DNA of 64,000 bases from Bacillota bacterium (GTDB taxonomy: Bacteria > Bacillota > Clostridia > Lachnospirales > Lachnospiraceae), in assembly GCA_023442465.1 (NCBI GenBank), contig JAEZZQ010000021.1:261966-325965 (forward strand). Reading direction: 5' to 3'. The translations under genes and the position numbers were made by a program. Below are positions 17,360 to 25,508 of the stretch, one piece after another; position 1 is the stretch's first letter; each line of letters opens with the position of its first letter. The notes under the pieces were generated by a model, which saw nothing but the letters and a program-made list of their open reading frames with translations, was not told the DNA's origin and did not search any database.

Positions 17360-18193
17360 TTAAATCTTTTCAGTATCTTTTTTCATGAGCTTAAGCCCGG
17401 CAGCCAGCATTAGGGATGCGCCGCATAAGATGGCGAAGGACATTCCCAGATCAGGATCCAGGTCGGGGAGTAGAAGCCCTGAAATAATCGTACCGCAGAG
17501 GTTGACCAAAGCATGGAGTAAAATGGAAGCGTACAAAGATTGATATTTCTCCCGAACATAACCGAATACCAATCCCATGAGCATGGCATAAATCCCCTGA
17601 ACGATATTCGCGTGAAAGATGCCGAAGCATATTGCCTGAAGAAGATTGGCAACCCAGAACCGGGAGGAGATTTTTTTTGCCCAGTGCAGGGTCAGCCCGC
17701 GAAAGAGAAGCTCTTCTCCTATGGGTGCAAAGAACAGGGTAGCGATTAATGTAAACGGTGTTAAACTTTCCAGTCCGCTGGCTTCCAAAAGCTGCATATA
17801 TCCGGTAAGCAGATCAGGCGAGAGATGAGAGATTATCATAAGTATGCCGGAGCAGGTATATTGCAGCCCTATCATACAAAGCAGCATGACGGGAATAGTA
17901 AGGAAAGAAAAGCCCATTATAGGATTTCCGGGCAGTCTTCTGCCCGATACGAAATAGAACCAAAGGGCAGCCATAAAAATGGTGATTATGTGGGAAATTA
18001 AAATCAAAGAAGGAGTTACTTCCATATAGCGGGCTACAGCCTCCGCCTGGATATCCGGTCCGGAAGCTCCGGGCATCTGGGCGGTTATCTGTACCGTTAG
18101 CAATATGCTGTAAATGATTCCAGTCAAAAGCTGCACTGCGAGGCCTGCGATAAGGGGCAGCAGACATTTAAAGTACTGTAAAAATTTTTTCAT
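17360..18193 (-). CDS. CPBP family intramembrane glutamic endopeptidase
   Basis: A 277-residue polytopic membrane protein with about eight hydrophobic segments. It carries the ABI/CAAX-type motifs EELLFRG at about residue 160 (catalytic Glu pair and Arg), GIFHANIVQGIYAMLMG (motif 2 His) and SILLHALVN (motif 3 His). Such proteases process prenylated or bacteriocin-type substrates or act in stress responses. No bacteriocin genes are adjacent, so the substrate is unknown. The start is preceded by GAAAGGAAAA. Confidence 0.9.
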   Translation of the reverse strand: MKKFLQYFKCLLPLIAGLAVQLLTGIIYSILLTVQITAQMPGASGPDIQAEAVARYMEVTPSLILISHIITIFMAALWFYFVSGRRLPGNPIMGFSFLTIPVMLLCMIGLQYTCSGILMIISHLSPDLLTGYMQLLEASGLESLTPFTLIATLFFAPIGEELLFRGLTLHWAKKISSRFWVANLLQAICFGIFHANIVQGIYAMLMGLVFGYVREKYQSLYASILLHALVNLCGTIISGLLLPDLDPDLGMSFAILCGASLMLAAGLKLMKKDTEKI

Positions 18194-18244
18194 TCTTTAT
18201 TTTCCTTTCGGAAGCTGAAAGCGCCGTTTGTTTCAGCTTGATTA

Positions 18245-18730
18245 TTATATTTTATTGCTGTAATATTTCCTGAAAATGATATAAGAGAAACAATAAACGA
18301 TAAGGACCCACCAGAAGCAATAGAAGATGGTGCGGCTGAAAAATCCTGCGATAAGCAGTGCTGCATAAGAAAGGATAAAAAGGACGATGGTAGCCGACTG
18401 CATTGCCCTTGCCGCTATTATTTGATTGCGTTCATCTTGTACCTTCAGGCGCTCTTCTTTTAAAAGCATGTCGTTTTTGAGCACTCTCTTGTATGTTATT
18501 ATCTTTATTATACTCACGCAGATCATGCCGAAGCCAACGCCGGTATATACACCGTCGAGCCATGAATTTTCACCGAGATGCCAAAAGAGCTCATTGCATA
18601 CGGCAATGGCTGCAGTGATGAGGCCGGCGGCGATGACCCAATAGAAAATATACATCCTCTTTTGCAGGATTTTCGCATATTCTTCATTTGTTTTTACATT
18701 TTTTTCAAAAGCATTAAATAGACACATCAT
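18245..18730 (-). CDS. Small membrane protein paired with XRE regulator
   Basis: A 161-residue protein with four hydrophobic helices in two pairs (about 28-50, 57-77, 113-130, 135-153) and a charged cytosolic linker between them. I recognise the arrangement, an XRE regulator plus a four-helix DUF2178-like protein, but not a function. It overlaps the regulator by four bases, so the two are translated together and share one promoter. Confidence 0.7.
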   Translation of the reverse strand: MMCLFNAFEKNVKTNEEYAKILQKRMYIFYWVIAAGLITAAIAVCNELFWHLGENSWLDGVYTGVGFGMICVSIIKIITYKRVLKNDMLLKEERLKVQDERNQIIAARAMQSATIVLFILSYAALLIAGFFSRTIFYCFWWVLIVYCFSYIIFRKYYSNKI

Positions 18731-18936
18731 AAGTTTTCGTCCTCCTTGTCAAAAATAAACATTTCTTCGATAGATACATTAAAATATTGTGCGATTTTAT
18801 GGGCAAGAACTAAAGATGCGTTGTATTTGCCGCTTTCCAGTGAAATAATAGTCTGTCTCGTTACGTCTACAGCATCTGCCAATTCATTCTGTGTGACCTT
18901 CTGGCGTTTTCTTAGTTCTTGAATTCTGTTCTGCAA
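18727..18936 (-). CDS. Small XRE-family transcriptional regulator
   Basis: A 69-residue Cro/CI-type helix-turn-helix protein (KRQKVTQNELADAVDVTRQTIISLESGKYNASLVLAHKIAQYFNVSIEEMF) of the YgzD/small-DNA-binding type. The start is a TTG with AAAGGAG 8 nt upstream. The promoter contains three tandem 23-bp repeats, the likely operator for self-repression. The downstream membrane gene is coupled to it. Confidence 0.88.
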   Translation of the reverse strand: MQNRIQELRKRQKVTQNELADAVDVTRQTIISLESGKYNASLVLAHKIAQYFNVSIEEMFIFDKEDENL

Positions 18937-18951
18937 AAAATCACTCCTTTC

Positions 18952-19020
18952 TTTTGGTATAGTGCGCTTTACATTTGTAGTATAGTATGCTTTACATATA
19001 ATGTCAAGTAGATTTTACAT
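18952..19020 (-). promoter_or_regulatory. Promoter of three contiguous 23-bp repeats (XRE operator)
   Basis: On the minus strand TTGACA (19007-19002), a 17-bp spacer and TATACT (18984-18979) form a near-perfect sigma-A promoter. The same stretch consists of three exactly adjacent 23-bp units sharing the pattern ATGTAAA-x-C-xx-ACT-xx-AC. They lie at 18998-19020, 18975-18997 and 18952-18974. The first covers the -35 box, the second the -10, the third the start of transcription. This is a strong candidate for cooperative binding by the XRE protein. Confidence 0.7.
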
Positions 19021-19029
19021 TTTTTTATG

Positions 19030-19178
19030 GTTACTGTTCACACAGTAGCTTAACACTTGCTGTTAAGCTACGTAAGAACGTGATGCAAGTGATGATTTCT
19101 GCTTTGCGGAGCGAATTTAAATGCAAAACTTTTGCATTGCAGAAATCATGTGTTACTGAGAATGGAGAAAACAGTAAC
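19030..19178 (+). mobile_element. MITE-like repeat element, copy 1
   Basis: This 149-bp element has terminal inverted repeats GTTACTGTT and AACAGTAAC. Inside are the perfect hairpin AGCTTAACA-CTTGC-TGTTAAGCT and a long pair ATGATTTCTGC/GCAGAAATCAT. A second copy with the same first 50 bp and shared internal blocks lies at 31090-31222. There is no coding capacity. Each copy sits just upstream of a regulator gene in the same orientation. Target-site duplications are not obvious. Confidence 0.6.
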
Positions 19179-19270
19179 TTTTCATGTTAGAAAGGCAATT
19201 TGTTATCAGACATTTTAAAATTTATATCCGACAACTTAGTCACGGATTTAGGCAACATAGAAAAATATAA

Positions 19271-19324
19271 TTGAAATACCTTTATAAAATTCATATAGTA
19301 TTGATAGAAGCAAGTATCGATACT
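19271..19324 (+). promoter_or_regulatory. Promoter and palindrome upstream of LytTR gene
   Basis: TTGAAA, a 17-bp spacer and TATAGT at 19294-19299 form a promoter. The perfect 12-bp palindrome AGTATCGATACT (19313-19324) lies just after it, close to the start of transcription. Either autoregulation by the LytTR protein or repression by another factor is plausible. Confidence 0.45.
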
Positions 19325-19344
19325 CAAATAGCGGGAGGTACTCA

Positions 19345-19788
19345 TTGAAAATACGAGTAAATGAAGTGTCCGGGCAAGAGGACACGGAGGTCATTATCAA
19401 CTGTAAAAAGATGGACGAGGAAATTATGAAAATCATAACCTTGCTGCACGTATATGACAAGAAACTGACCGGAATAAAGGGAGGACAGATGTATATACTG
19501 GAAGCGGCAAAGATTCTCTATATTGATACGGTGGATAAGAAGACCTTTTTGTATACAGATAATGAAGTATATGAGACGCCGCTGAAATTATATGAGCTGG
19601 AGGAACAGTTAGACGCCGCGGGATTTTTTCGTGCGGGCAAATCTGTATTGATCAATTTTAATGAGATAAAGGCTCTTAAATCGGATTTCAACGGTCGGAT
19701 ACTGGTAACGATGAATAACGAAGAGAAACTGATGGTATCCAGACAATATGCGGTAACGATAAAGAAAAAGCTGGATATTGTCGGTTAA
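19345..19788 (+). CDS. LytTR-family DNA-binding transcriptional regulator
   Basis: A 147-residue protein without a receiver domain. The N-terminal part (about 1-45) is a small alpha/beta segment. The C-terminal LytTR domain has the pattern YILEAAKILYIDTVDKKTFLYTDNEVYETPLKLYELEEQL...FFRAGKSVLINFNEIKAL. LytTR proteins bind pairs of short direct repeats. The start codon is TTG, 6 nt after GGAGG. Together with the DUF3021 gene and an ABC transporter it forms a cassette common in Firmicutes, in which the regulator controls the transporter. Confidence 0.88.
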   Translation: MKIRVNEVSGQEDTEVIINCKKMDEEIMKIITLLHVYDKKLTGIKGGQMYILEAAKILYIDTVDKKTFLYTDNEVYETPLKLYELEEQLDAAGFFRAGKSVLINFNEIKALKSDFNGRILVTMNNEEKLMVSRQYAVTIKKKLDIVG

Positions 19789-19815
19789 GGGCGATGAGGA
19801 AAGGAGCAGGAAGGA

Positions 19816-20298
19816 ATGGAAGAAAGAAATATTATAAATAGACTGGGGTTTGTATCGCAGACCTTTATTATATTTGGAGTAACTGTTTTGGTGACTACAG
19901 GAATCGGTCTATTGGTGGGAGAAAAGGAAACGGGGTTTTCCACACTGTTCAGGCTTGGGAATCAGGGAATTGCTTATCGGACACTGCTTGAATTTCTATT
20001 ATCCTCCGTTTGCATTTCCACGATAGAGAAAATTTTTTATAAAGAAAGCCTTTTTGGAAGTTTGTCTTATTTGATGAGAACTGTCTTTATGCTAATTTGT
20101 ATTACGGTATTGATGGTCGTTTTCATCATTTATTTCGGATGGTTTCCGGCATACTCCTGGCAGGGATGGATTGGGTTTGTGGTGTCCTTTGGAATATGCT
20201 TCGGAGCCAGTACGGCGGTGATGGTGGTAAAGACGAGGTATGAGAGTAAGGTATATGAGGAGAGATTGGAAGAGTATAAGAAGAGGAATAAGAGTTAA
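19816..20298 (+). CDS. DUF3021 family membrane protein
   Basis: This 160-residue protein has four hydrophobic segments and the DUF3021 look (FRLGNQGIAYRTLLEFLLSSVCISTIEKIFY near the first two helices). DUF3021 genes are regularly found directly downstream of LytTR regulators and probably modulate them at the membrane. The GGAGCAGGAAGG region provides the ribosome site. Confidence 0.8.
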   Translation: MEERNIINRLGFVSQTFIIFGVTVLVTTGIGLLVGEKETGFSTLFRLGNQGIAYRTLLEFLLSSVCISTIEKIFYKESLFGSLSYLMRTVFMLICITVLMVVFIIYFGWFPAYSWQGWIGFVVSFGICFGASTAVMVVKTRYESKVYEERLEEYKKRNKS

Positions 20299-20353
20299 CT
20301 TAGGAGCGCATAAAAGATCAGGCTTAGGCAGTAACGATTAATAGAGGAAGGAT

Positions 20354-21208
20354 GTGGATTGGATGAAAGCGGTCAGGTTAGTGAATGTGGGGAAAAGCTT
20401 TGGAGAGAAAGAGGTTTTGAGGAATGTCGGATTTGAGATAGAGGAAGGTGAGATATTTGGGCTGCTGGGTCCGTCAGGGGCTGGGAAGACAACGCTTATT
20501 AGAATTTTGACGGGGCAGCTTGCAGGCTTTGGAGAAGCGTTTGTGTTTGGGGAAAGCTGCGACAGGCTGAAAGAGAATAATTATAGAGAGATTGGAATGG
20601 TGATGGATAACAGCGGTATTTATGAGCGGTTGAATTGCTATGATAACCTAAAGCTGTTCGTAAATATATATAAGGTCGATAAAAAGAGAATAGAAGAAGT
20701 TCTCGGCATGGTAGGACTTTTGGCCGAGAAAAAAACTCCGGCGGGAAAGTTGTCAAAGGGGATGAAGCAGAGACTGATACTGGCGAGAGCTATTTTGCAT
20801 AGGCCGAAGCTTTTATTTCTGGATGAGCCTACAAGCGGTCTGGACCCTGCGGCTACGAAGTCGATACATGAGCTTTTGTTAAGGCTTAGAAGTGAAGGTA
20901 CAACGATATTTCTTACCACCCACAATATGGAAGAAGCAACAAAACTTTGCGATAATGTGGCCCTTTTGCATGAAGGAAAAATAATAGAATATGGAAGACC
21001 CGGACAGTTATGCCGGAAGTATAACGAAGAAAATAAGATAAGTATACTTATAAAAAACGATCAATTGATAATGCTGACAAATTTGCCTGAGAACGCGGCA
21101 AGGATCGAGGAGCTTTTTAAGCAGGGAGAAGTAGTCTCTATTCATTCCTCCGAGCCGGACTTAGAACAGGTATTTCTCACATTGACGGGAAGGGGGCTTG
21201 AGGAATGA
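20354..21208 (+). CDS. ABC transporter ATP-binding protein
   Basis: A 284-residue ABC ATPase with Walker A GPSGAGKTT (about residue 37), signature LSKGMKQRL (about 134), Walker B LLFLDEP (about 152) and the H-loop TTHN. It has about 70 extra residues at the end, as in drug/bacitracin-type exporters. GTG at 20354 has GAGG 6 nt upstream; ATG at 20363 is an alternative. The stop overlaps the permease start, so the pair forms one exporter. The substrate is unknown. Confidence 0.9.
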   Translation: MDWMKAVRLVNVGKSFGEKEVLRNVGFEIEEGEIFGLLGPSGAGKTTLIRILTGQLAGFGEAFVFGESCDRLKENNYREIGMVMDNSGIYERLNCYDNLKLFVNIYKVDKKRIEEVLGMVGLLAEKKTPAGKLSKGMKQRLILARAILHRPKLLFLDEPTSGLDPAATKSIHELLLRLRSEGTTIFLTTHNMEEATKLCDNVALLHEGKIIEYGRPGQLCRKYNEENKISILIKNDQLIMLTNLPENAARIEELFKQGEVVSIHSSEPDLEQVFLTLTGRGLEE

Positions 21209-21912
21209 AGACAAATATTTCTCATATAGGGGCTGTTTTTGTAAAGCAGTGTAAGGATATTTTAAAAAATACACAGGTATTGGTATTGTTCTTCGTATAT
21301 CCATTGGTCGCAGCGGTCATGACTACATCGGTGGGCGACCAGCTCGGTCAGACAGATTTTTTTATTTCGATATTTGCCACCATGCATGCTGTATTTACTC
21401 CTGTGGTGGTAACCGCATCCATCATATCCGAGGAAAAGGAAAAGAATACGCTCAGGGTGCTGATTCTATCAGGAATACGTCCGGTTGAATATTTGTTAGG
21501 TATCGGAGGCTTTGTATTCTTCTGCACGATGCTGACGGGCAGCAGTTATCTCGCCATGGGCAGCTACGATGTGAAAAGTGGTGCAGCATTTATGCTGTGT
21601 ATGGCCATCGGCTGTATTTGTTCTATTGTATTGGGCCTGGCCATCGGCGGTTTTGCTAATAATTCTATGGGTGCTAATGCCCTGGCAGTTCCTATCAGTA
21701 TGGTAATTTCTTTTCTTCCTATGATTGCTTATTTTAATGAGACAATCGGCAAGGTGTCAAAATATATTTATGGGCAGCAGATAGGAAATTTCATGCGCAG
21801 TCCTTCGGATTATCACCTGACCGGCGAGACAATTTCGGTGGTTGCCATTAACTTTTTACTATGCTTGGTTGCATTTATCCTTGTTTTCCGTCATAATCGG
21901 ATTGACAATTAA
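21205..21912 (+). CDS. ABC-2 type transporter permease
   Basis: The 235-residue protein has six hydrophobic segments and the ABC-2 pattern: a cytosolic N-terminal helix, then VLVLFFVYPLVAAVMTT, and a conserved SIISEEKEKNTLRVLILSG segment after helix 2. It is translationally coupled to the ATPase by a four-base overlap. It is probably a dimer with two ATPase subunits that exports a hydrophobic or peptide-type substrate under LytTR control. Confidence 0.88.
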   Translation: MKTNISHIGAVFVKQCKDILKNTQVLVLFFVYPLVAAVMTTSVGDQLGQTDFFISIFATMHAVFTPVVVTASIISEEKEKNTLRVLILSGIRPVEYLLGIGGFVFFCTMLTGSSYLAMGSYDVKSGAAFMLCMAIGCICSIVLGLAIGGFANNSMGANALAVPISMVISFLPMIAYFNETIGKVSKYIYGQQIGNFMRSPSDYHLTGETISVVAINFLLCLVAFILVFRHNRIDN

Positions 21913-21933
21913 TTTCCATGAAAGGATAAAAGG

Positions 21934-22833
21934 ATGAAACTGAGTTCATTGTGTATCAGATGTCTGATCGACAGACAGGAGGAGCGTATTCGAAGTATAG
22001 AGGATGAAAATAAAAAAGCAGCCTATATGAAAGAAGTGGCAGGCATTATCGGTTCTGCAGAATCGGAGGCTTCGGCCCCTTTCCTCGTGTACAAAATCAA
22101 TGGTATATATAAGCGGTATTTCGGCGAGTTTCCTGATTATGAAAAGGAAAAAGAGGAATTTAATTCCCTGATGCTGTCCATGGAGGAGGAGCTGGAAGAG
22201 GGAATCCATATGGGCGGCAGTAAAGAAGAAATACTTTCAAACGCTTTGAATTATGCCAGAACAGCAAACTATATAGACTATGGTGCAATGAACCAGGTGA
22301 GCCGGGATAAGCTCTTGCAGTTACTTAATAAGGCGAGGGAAGAGAAGCTGGAAGAAGGAACCTTCCGTATGTTTCAAAATGACCTGCTTTCCTGCGGAAA
22401 ATTAGTTTACCTCACCGATAACTGCGGGGAGATCGTAGCGGATAAGCTGTTGATTAAAATATTGAAAGAACAATATCCCGATTTGAACATAAAGGTAATC
22501 GTGCGGGGAACGGCTGTATTAAACGATGCTACCATTGAGGATGCCAGGGCGGTTGGACTTACGGAAATCGTGGAAGTAATCGGCAACGGCAACGGAATCG
22601 CCGGAACACAGATAAGCCATTTATCCGATGTGGCCAGACAGGCGATAGGCGAGGCGGATGTTATAATTTCCAAAGGACAGGGAAATTTCGAAACGATTCA
22701 TGGCTGCGGGTTAAATATATATTATCTGTTTTTATGCAAATGCGAATGGTTTACCAGGCAATTCGATATGGAAAGGCTGAAAGGTGTCTTTATCAACGAA
22801 AAGAATGTTACTGCCCAGCCTTCGGTTTCATAG
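21934..22833 (+). CDS. DUF89/ARMT1-like protein (metal-dependent phosphatase family)
   Basis: A 299-residue cytosolic protein beginning with a CIRC metal-type pair (residues 7-10). It contains the DUF89 core LVYLTDNCGEIVADKLLIKIL, KVIVRGTAVLNDATIEDA and VIISKGQGNFETIHGCGLNIYYLFLCKC, with the conserved Asp, Asn, Asp and Lys residues of the family. DUF89 members are damage-control phosphatases acting on sugar-phosphates and related metabolites. The exact substrate here is unknown. Spacing from the ABC permease is 21 bp, so it may be the last gene of that operon. Confidence 0.88.
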   Translation: MKLSSLCIRCLIDRQEERIRSIEDENKKAAYMKEVAGIIGSAESEASAPFLVYKINGIYKRYFGEFPDYEKEKEEFNSLMLSMEEELEEGIHMGGSKEEILSNALNYARTANYIDYGAMNQVSRDKLLQLLNKAREEKLEEGTFRMFQNDLLSCGKLVYLTDNCGEIVADKLLIKILKEQYPDLNIKVIVRGTAVLNDATIEDARAVGLTEIVEVIGNGNGIAGTQISHLSDVARQAIGEADVIISKGQGNFETIHGCGLNIYYLFLCKCEWFTRQFDMERLKGVFINEKNVTAQPSVS

Positions 22834-22895
22834 CAGCGATTAAAAAGACTATTACTGTTTATAGCACAAAACACTTATAATTCAGAAAGCTTCTA

Positions 22896-22924
22896 TTGAC
22901 AAACGGCTCTATTATGTTTATTAT
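22896..22924 (+). promoter_or_regulatory. Sigma-A promoter of the metal-efflux/Fur operon
   Basis: TTGACA, exactly 17 bp, and TATTAT. The -10 box lies inside the left arm of the large palindrome described next, so a bound regulator would block polymerase. Confidence 0.7.
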
Positions 22925-22973
22925 AATTGCGAATGAGTTGCAATTGCAATTGCCATTTCAATAATAAACATAA
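22912..22973. promoter_or_regulatory. Large palindromic operator, probable Fur-family site
   Basis: TTATGTTTATTAT and ATAATAAACATAA are exact 13-bp inverted arms 36 bp apart. Between them lies the AT/GC-alternating palindromic stretch TTGCAATTGCAATTGC (22938-22953). It overlaps the -10 box of the promoter driving the permease and Fur-family genes, which suggests metal-dependent autoregulation. Confidence 0.6.
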
Positions 22974-23005
22974 CGGAAATTACAGTTTGTTAACGGAGGC
23001 TTTTT

Positions 23006-23875
23006 ATGTTAGACGTAATCATAGATACACTGATAGATTCAGTGAAACTTTTTCCTTTTTTATTCCTCACCTATCTGGCAATGGAATATATGGAACATAA
23101 GATGGGAGAGAAGACGAAGACCGCGATAGAAAAATCCGGCCGTTTCGGCTCCATTCCCGGAAGTATATTAGGGGCCTTTCCTCAATGCGGCTTTTCAGCG
23201 GCAGCGTCCAATTTATATGCAGGGCGAATTATAACCCTTGGTACATTAATGGCAATATTTTTATCTACTTCGGATGAAATGCTGCCTATTTTAATTTCCG
23301 AGCAGGTGCATATATCCGTTATTTTGAAGCTTGTGGGGATGAAGGTGGCAATCGGTATGGCGGCTGGCTTTATCATTGATTTGCTGATTAAGAAGAAAAG
23401 CATACATGTACACAGTCACGAGGAAAGCGGGCATATGGATATCGGCCATGTCTGCAAAAATGAAAACTGCCACTGCGAGGAAGGAATATTCCGATCGGCG
23501 GCGCGGCATACCTTTAATATTTTCTTTTTTATCGTTGCGATTTCTTTTGTTCTGAATACGGTAATTTATCTTGTGGGAGAGGACTTCCTCTCTAATTTGG
23601 TCTTGAACAGACCTATTCTGGGGCAGATGGTAGCGGCTTTAGTGGGATTGATACCTAACTGTGCTTCTTCCATCGCGATTACGCAGCTTTATCTGAAAGG
23701 CATGATGGGGCTCGGTTCTATGATGGCGGGTCTGCTGGCCGGAACGGGTGTGGGACTTCTTGTTTTGTTTCGAGTGAACGACGACTTGAAAGAAAATATA
23801 AAGATTACGGTTTTGCTTTATGCGATTGGAGTAATTGCGGGAATTGTAATTGACCTTGCAGGCATTGCGATTTGA
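23006..23875 (+). CDS. Putative metal (manganese/arsenic-type) efflux permease
   Basis: A 289-residue polytopic membrane protein of the ArsP_2-like family, often labelled arsenic efflux protein or putative manganese transporter. There are two repeated halves (GAFPQCGFSAAASNLYAGRIITLGTLMAIFLSTSDE and GLIPNCASSIAITQLYLKGMMGLGSMMAGLLAGTG). They are separated by a cytosolic His/Cys-rich loop at about residues 132-155 (HVHSHEESGHMDIGHVC, then ENCHCEE) that looks made for metal binding. A Fur-family regulator follows in the same operon. The substrate is inferred to be a divalent metal. Confidence 0.85.
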   Translation: MLDVIIDTLIDSVKLFPFLFLTYLAMEYMEHKMGEKTKTAIEKSGRFGSIPGSILGAFPQCGFSAAASNLYAGRIITLGTLMAIFLSTSDEMLPILISEQVHISVILKLVGMKVAIGMAAGFIIDLLIKKKSIHVHSHEESGHMDIGHVCKNENCHCEEGIFRSAARHTFNIFFFIVAISFVLNTVIYLVGEDFLSNLVLNRPILGQMVAALVGLIPNCASSIAITQLYLKGMMGLGSMMAGLLAGTGVGLLVLFRVNDDLKENIKITVLLYAIGVIAGIVIDLAGIAI

Positions 23876-23933
23876 AAATTATCCGCGGGAAGGTAAGGCC
23901 TCAGGGAGAAAAGAAGAGTATGGAGGAAGGTGC

Positions 23934-24377
23934 TTGGTATATATGAAAAATTTTGAGGATTTGGCTTTTCCCCAGGAGATAAAGAAGACGAAGCAGAGGG
24001 AAGAAATCTTTCGGATTTTATCTGAGGAAACGGAGCCGGTCAGTGCGGTGGATATTTATAACCGTCTGGCACAGACGTGCGGAAATTATAATTTTGCAAT
24101 TTCGACAGTGTATAGGGCGCTGGGTATTTTTGAAGAAAAGGGTTATGTGTCGAAATCCACGCTGATGGGTGGAGATATGGCGTATTATGAATGGAATTAC
24201 GGCACTCATAAGCATTATGCGATATGTCTGAAATGCCATAAGCTGATAGCGCTTAAGAAATGTCCATTTGAGCATACGAAGATAGAGACAGAAAACGATA
24301 ATTTCATGATTACGGGCCATAAATTGGAGCTATATGGTTATTGTAAGGAATGCAGGATAGAAGATGAGGATATATAA
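23934..24377 (+). CDS. Fur-family metalloregulator (Fur/Zur/PerR type)
   Basis: The N-terminal winged helix contains KKTKQREEIFRILSEETEPVSAVDIYNRL and NFAISTVYRALGIFEEKGYV. The C-terminal dimerisation part contains THKHYAICLKCHKLIALKKCP and GHKLELYGYCKEC, with two Cys-x-x-Cys pairs for structural zinc and His residues for the regulatory site. Which metal it senses cannot be decided. The frame extends upstream to 23850, overlapping the permease, but TTG at 23934 has GGAGG 7 nt upstream; ATG at 23943 is the alternative. It probably binds the palindrome at 22912. Confidence 0.88.
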   Translation: MVYMKNFEDLAFPQEIKKTKQREEIFRILSEETEPVSAVDIYNRLAQTCGNYNFAISTVYRALGIFEEKGYVSKSTLMGGDMAYYEWNYGTHKHYAICLKCHKLIALKKCPFEHTKIETENDNFMITGHKLELYGYCKECRIEDEDI

Positions 24378-24405
24378 TAGCTGATAAGCGATTATATATC
24401 CTCAT
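24364..24405. terminator. Bidirectional terminator formed by two gene ends
   Basis: ATGAGGATATATAAT and ATTATATATCCTCAT are perfectly complementary over 15 bp with a 12-nt loop. The left arm is the last codons of the Fur-family gene and the right arm is the last codons of the convergent cyclase gene. It can stop transcripts from both sides. Confidence 0.7.
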
Positions 24406-25348
24406 TTAAGTGATAAGTCCCCCGTTTGCCTTTCTTGGATAGATAAAGATTTTTATCTGCGCTTCGATATAGATGGCTGAAGCTGCTGCTTATATTATTT
24501 ATGAGGGAAATTCCGATAGAACAGCTTAGCTGTAGTTCATTGCCGTATTTGCAGGAGAGAGAAGAGAATTCATTAATAATATTTTTGGCTTTTTGCTGAA
24601 TCAGGGATCTGTCCGATAGTCCCGGTTCAAAAACGGCAAATTCATCTCCGCCCAGCCGGCCCAGATACGCTTTGCTGCTAAAAACAACGGAAAGCAGGTC
24701 CGCGAAATCTTTGATTACCTTATCGCCCTGCTCGTGTCCATACATGTCATTTATTTGTTTGAAATCATCAATATCTATCATATAAAAAACGCCTATGGGA
24801 TTATTTTTTATATGCTTGTTAATGTACTGTTCAAAGGTACTATGGTTAAGCAGTCCTGTCATGGAATCCTGCTCTGCTTTTTTCTTGAACTTAGCAATCA
24901 TGGAATTAGCTTTTTCGGCTATTGCCTTTGGGTAATGTTCGTCACATCCCTGCTCTTTATTCGGTATGGAATGATGGATATGGAGTATTTTGTAGGAATT
25001 GTCCTTCACTTCATAGATAATGCTGAGGCGGGTATCCATTTCTATAAGAATTTCTTTTCGTTTGTTTTCTTTTTCTTTCATCCACAAGCAGCCGTAAACC
25101 AAATAAAGGTTTTCAGAAAGCTGGCGGCATTCATACCATTCACTCAAAATATCAAAAGCTATGTCAACATCGTAATTGTCCCAAGCAGACTGAAAGGCGG
25201 CAAGAGAAGTAAATATCTCGTGTTTTCCCGTACCTATAAGTATTAAGTCGTCATCAAAATAATTTTTGACACTGTTTTTGCTCTTTATCGGATTTAAAAG
25301 GTAAGTTTCACATAATTCTCTTGTAATTTCACATAACGTGTAATTCAT
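24392..25348 (-). CDS. Diguanylate cyclase (GGDEF) with NTF2-like N-terminal domain
   Basis: A 318-residue soluble protein. Residues about 1-145 look like an NTF2/SnoaL-type sensor fold (FDDDLILIGTGKHEIFTSLAAF...RLSIIYEVKDNSYKILHIHHS). Residues about 160-318 are a GGDEF domain with DSMTGLLNHSTF, DIDDFKQINDMYGHEQGDKVI and an intact GGDEF at about 233. It makes cyclic di-GMP from GTP. No RxxD inhibitory site precedes GGDEF. There is no membrane anchor, so an intracellular signal is likely. GGGGAA precedes the start. Confidence 0.9.
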   Translation of the reverse strand: MNYTLCEITRELCETYLLNPIKSKNSVKNYFDDDLILIGTGKHEIFTSLAAFQSAWDNYDVDIAFDILSEWYECRQLSENLYLVYGCLWMKEKENKRKEILIEMDTRLSIIYEVKDNSYKILHIHHSIPNKEQGCDEHYPKAIAEKANSMIAKFKKKAEQDSMTGLLNHSTFEQYINKHIKNNPIGVFYMIDIDDFKQINDMYGHEQGDKVIKDFADLLSVVFSSKAYLGRLGGDEFAVFEPGLSDRSLIQQKAKNIINEFSSLSCKYGNELQLSCSIGISLINNISSSFSHLYRSADKNLYLSKKGKRGTYHLNEDI

Positions 25349-25508
25349 TAGTCAATTCCCCTGATTATTGGAACTCCTCTGTCATATATCGGAATAATTT
25401 GTAAATTATTACTATTCTACTCCTTTATTGCTATTTTTTCAATATTAAAATTTACAATATGTGAATATAATTTTACCAAAACGGAATTAATAGAAGATAC
25501 ACTATATG

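Noticed and set aside
17216..17413. Small 65-codon gene after phoH
   Set aside because: It spans a long hairpin, lacks a ribosome site and has no protein-like composition.
24734..25246. 170-codon plus-strand frame opposite the GGDEF gene
   Set aside because: Antisense shadow; the minus-strand frame contains intact GGDEF motifs.
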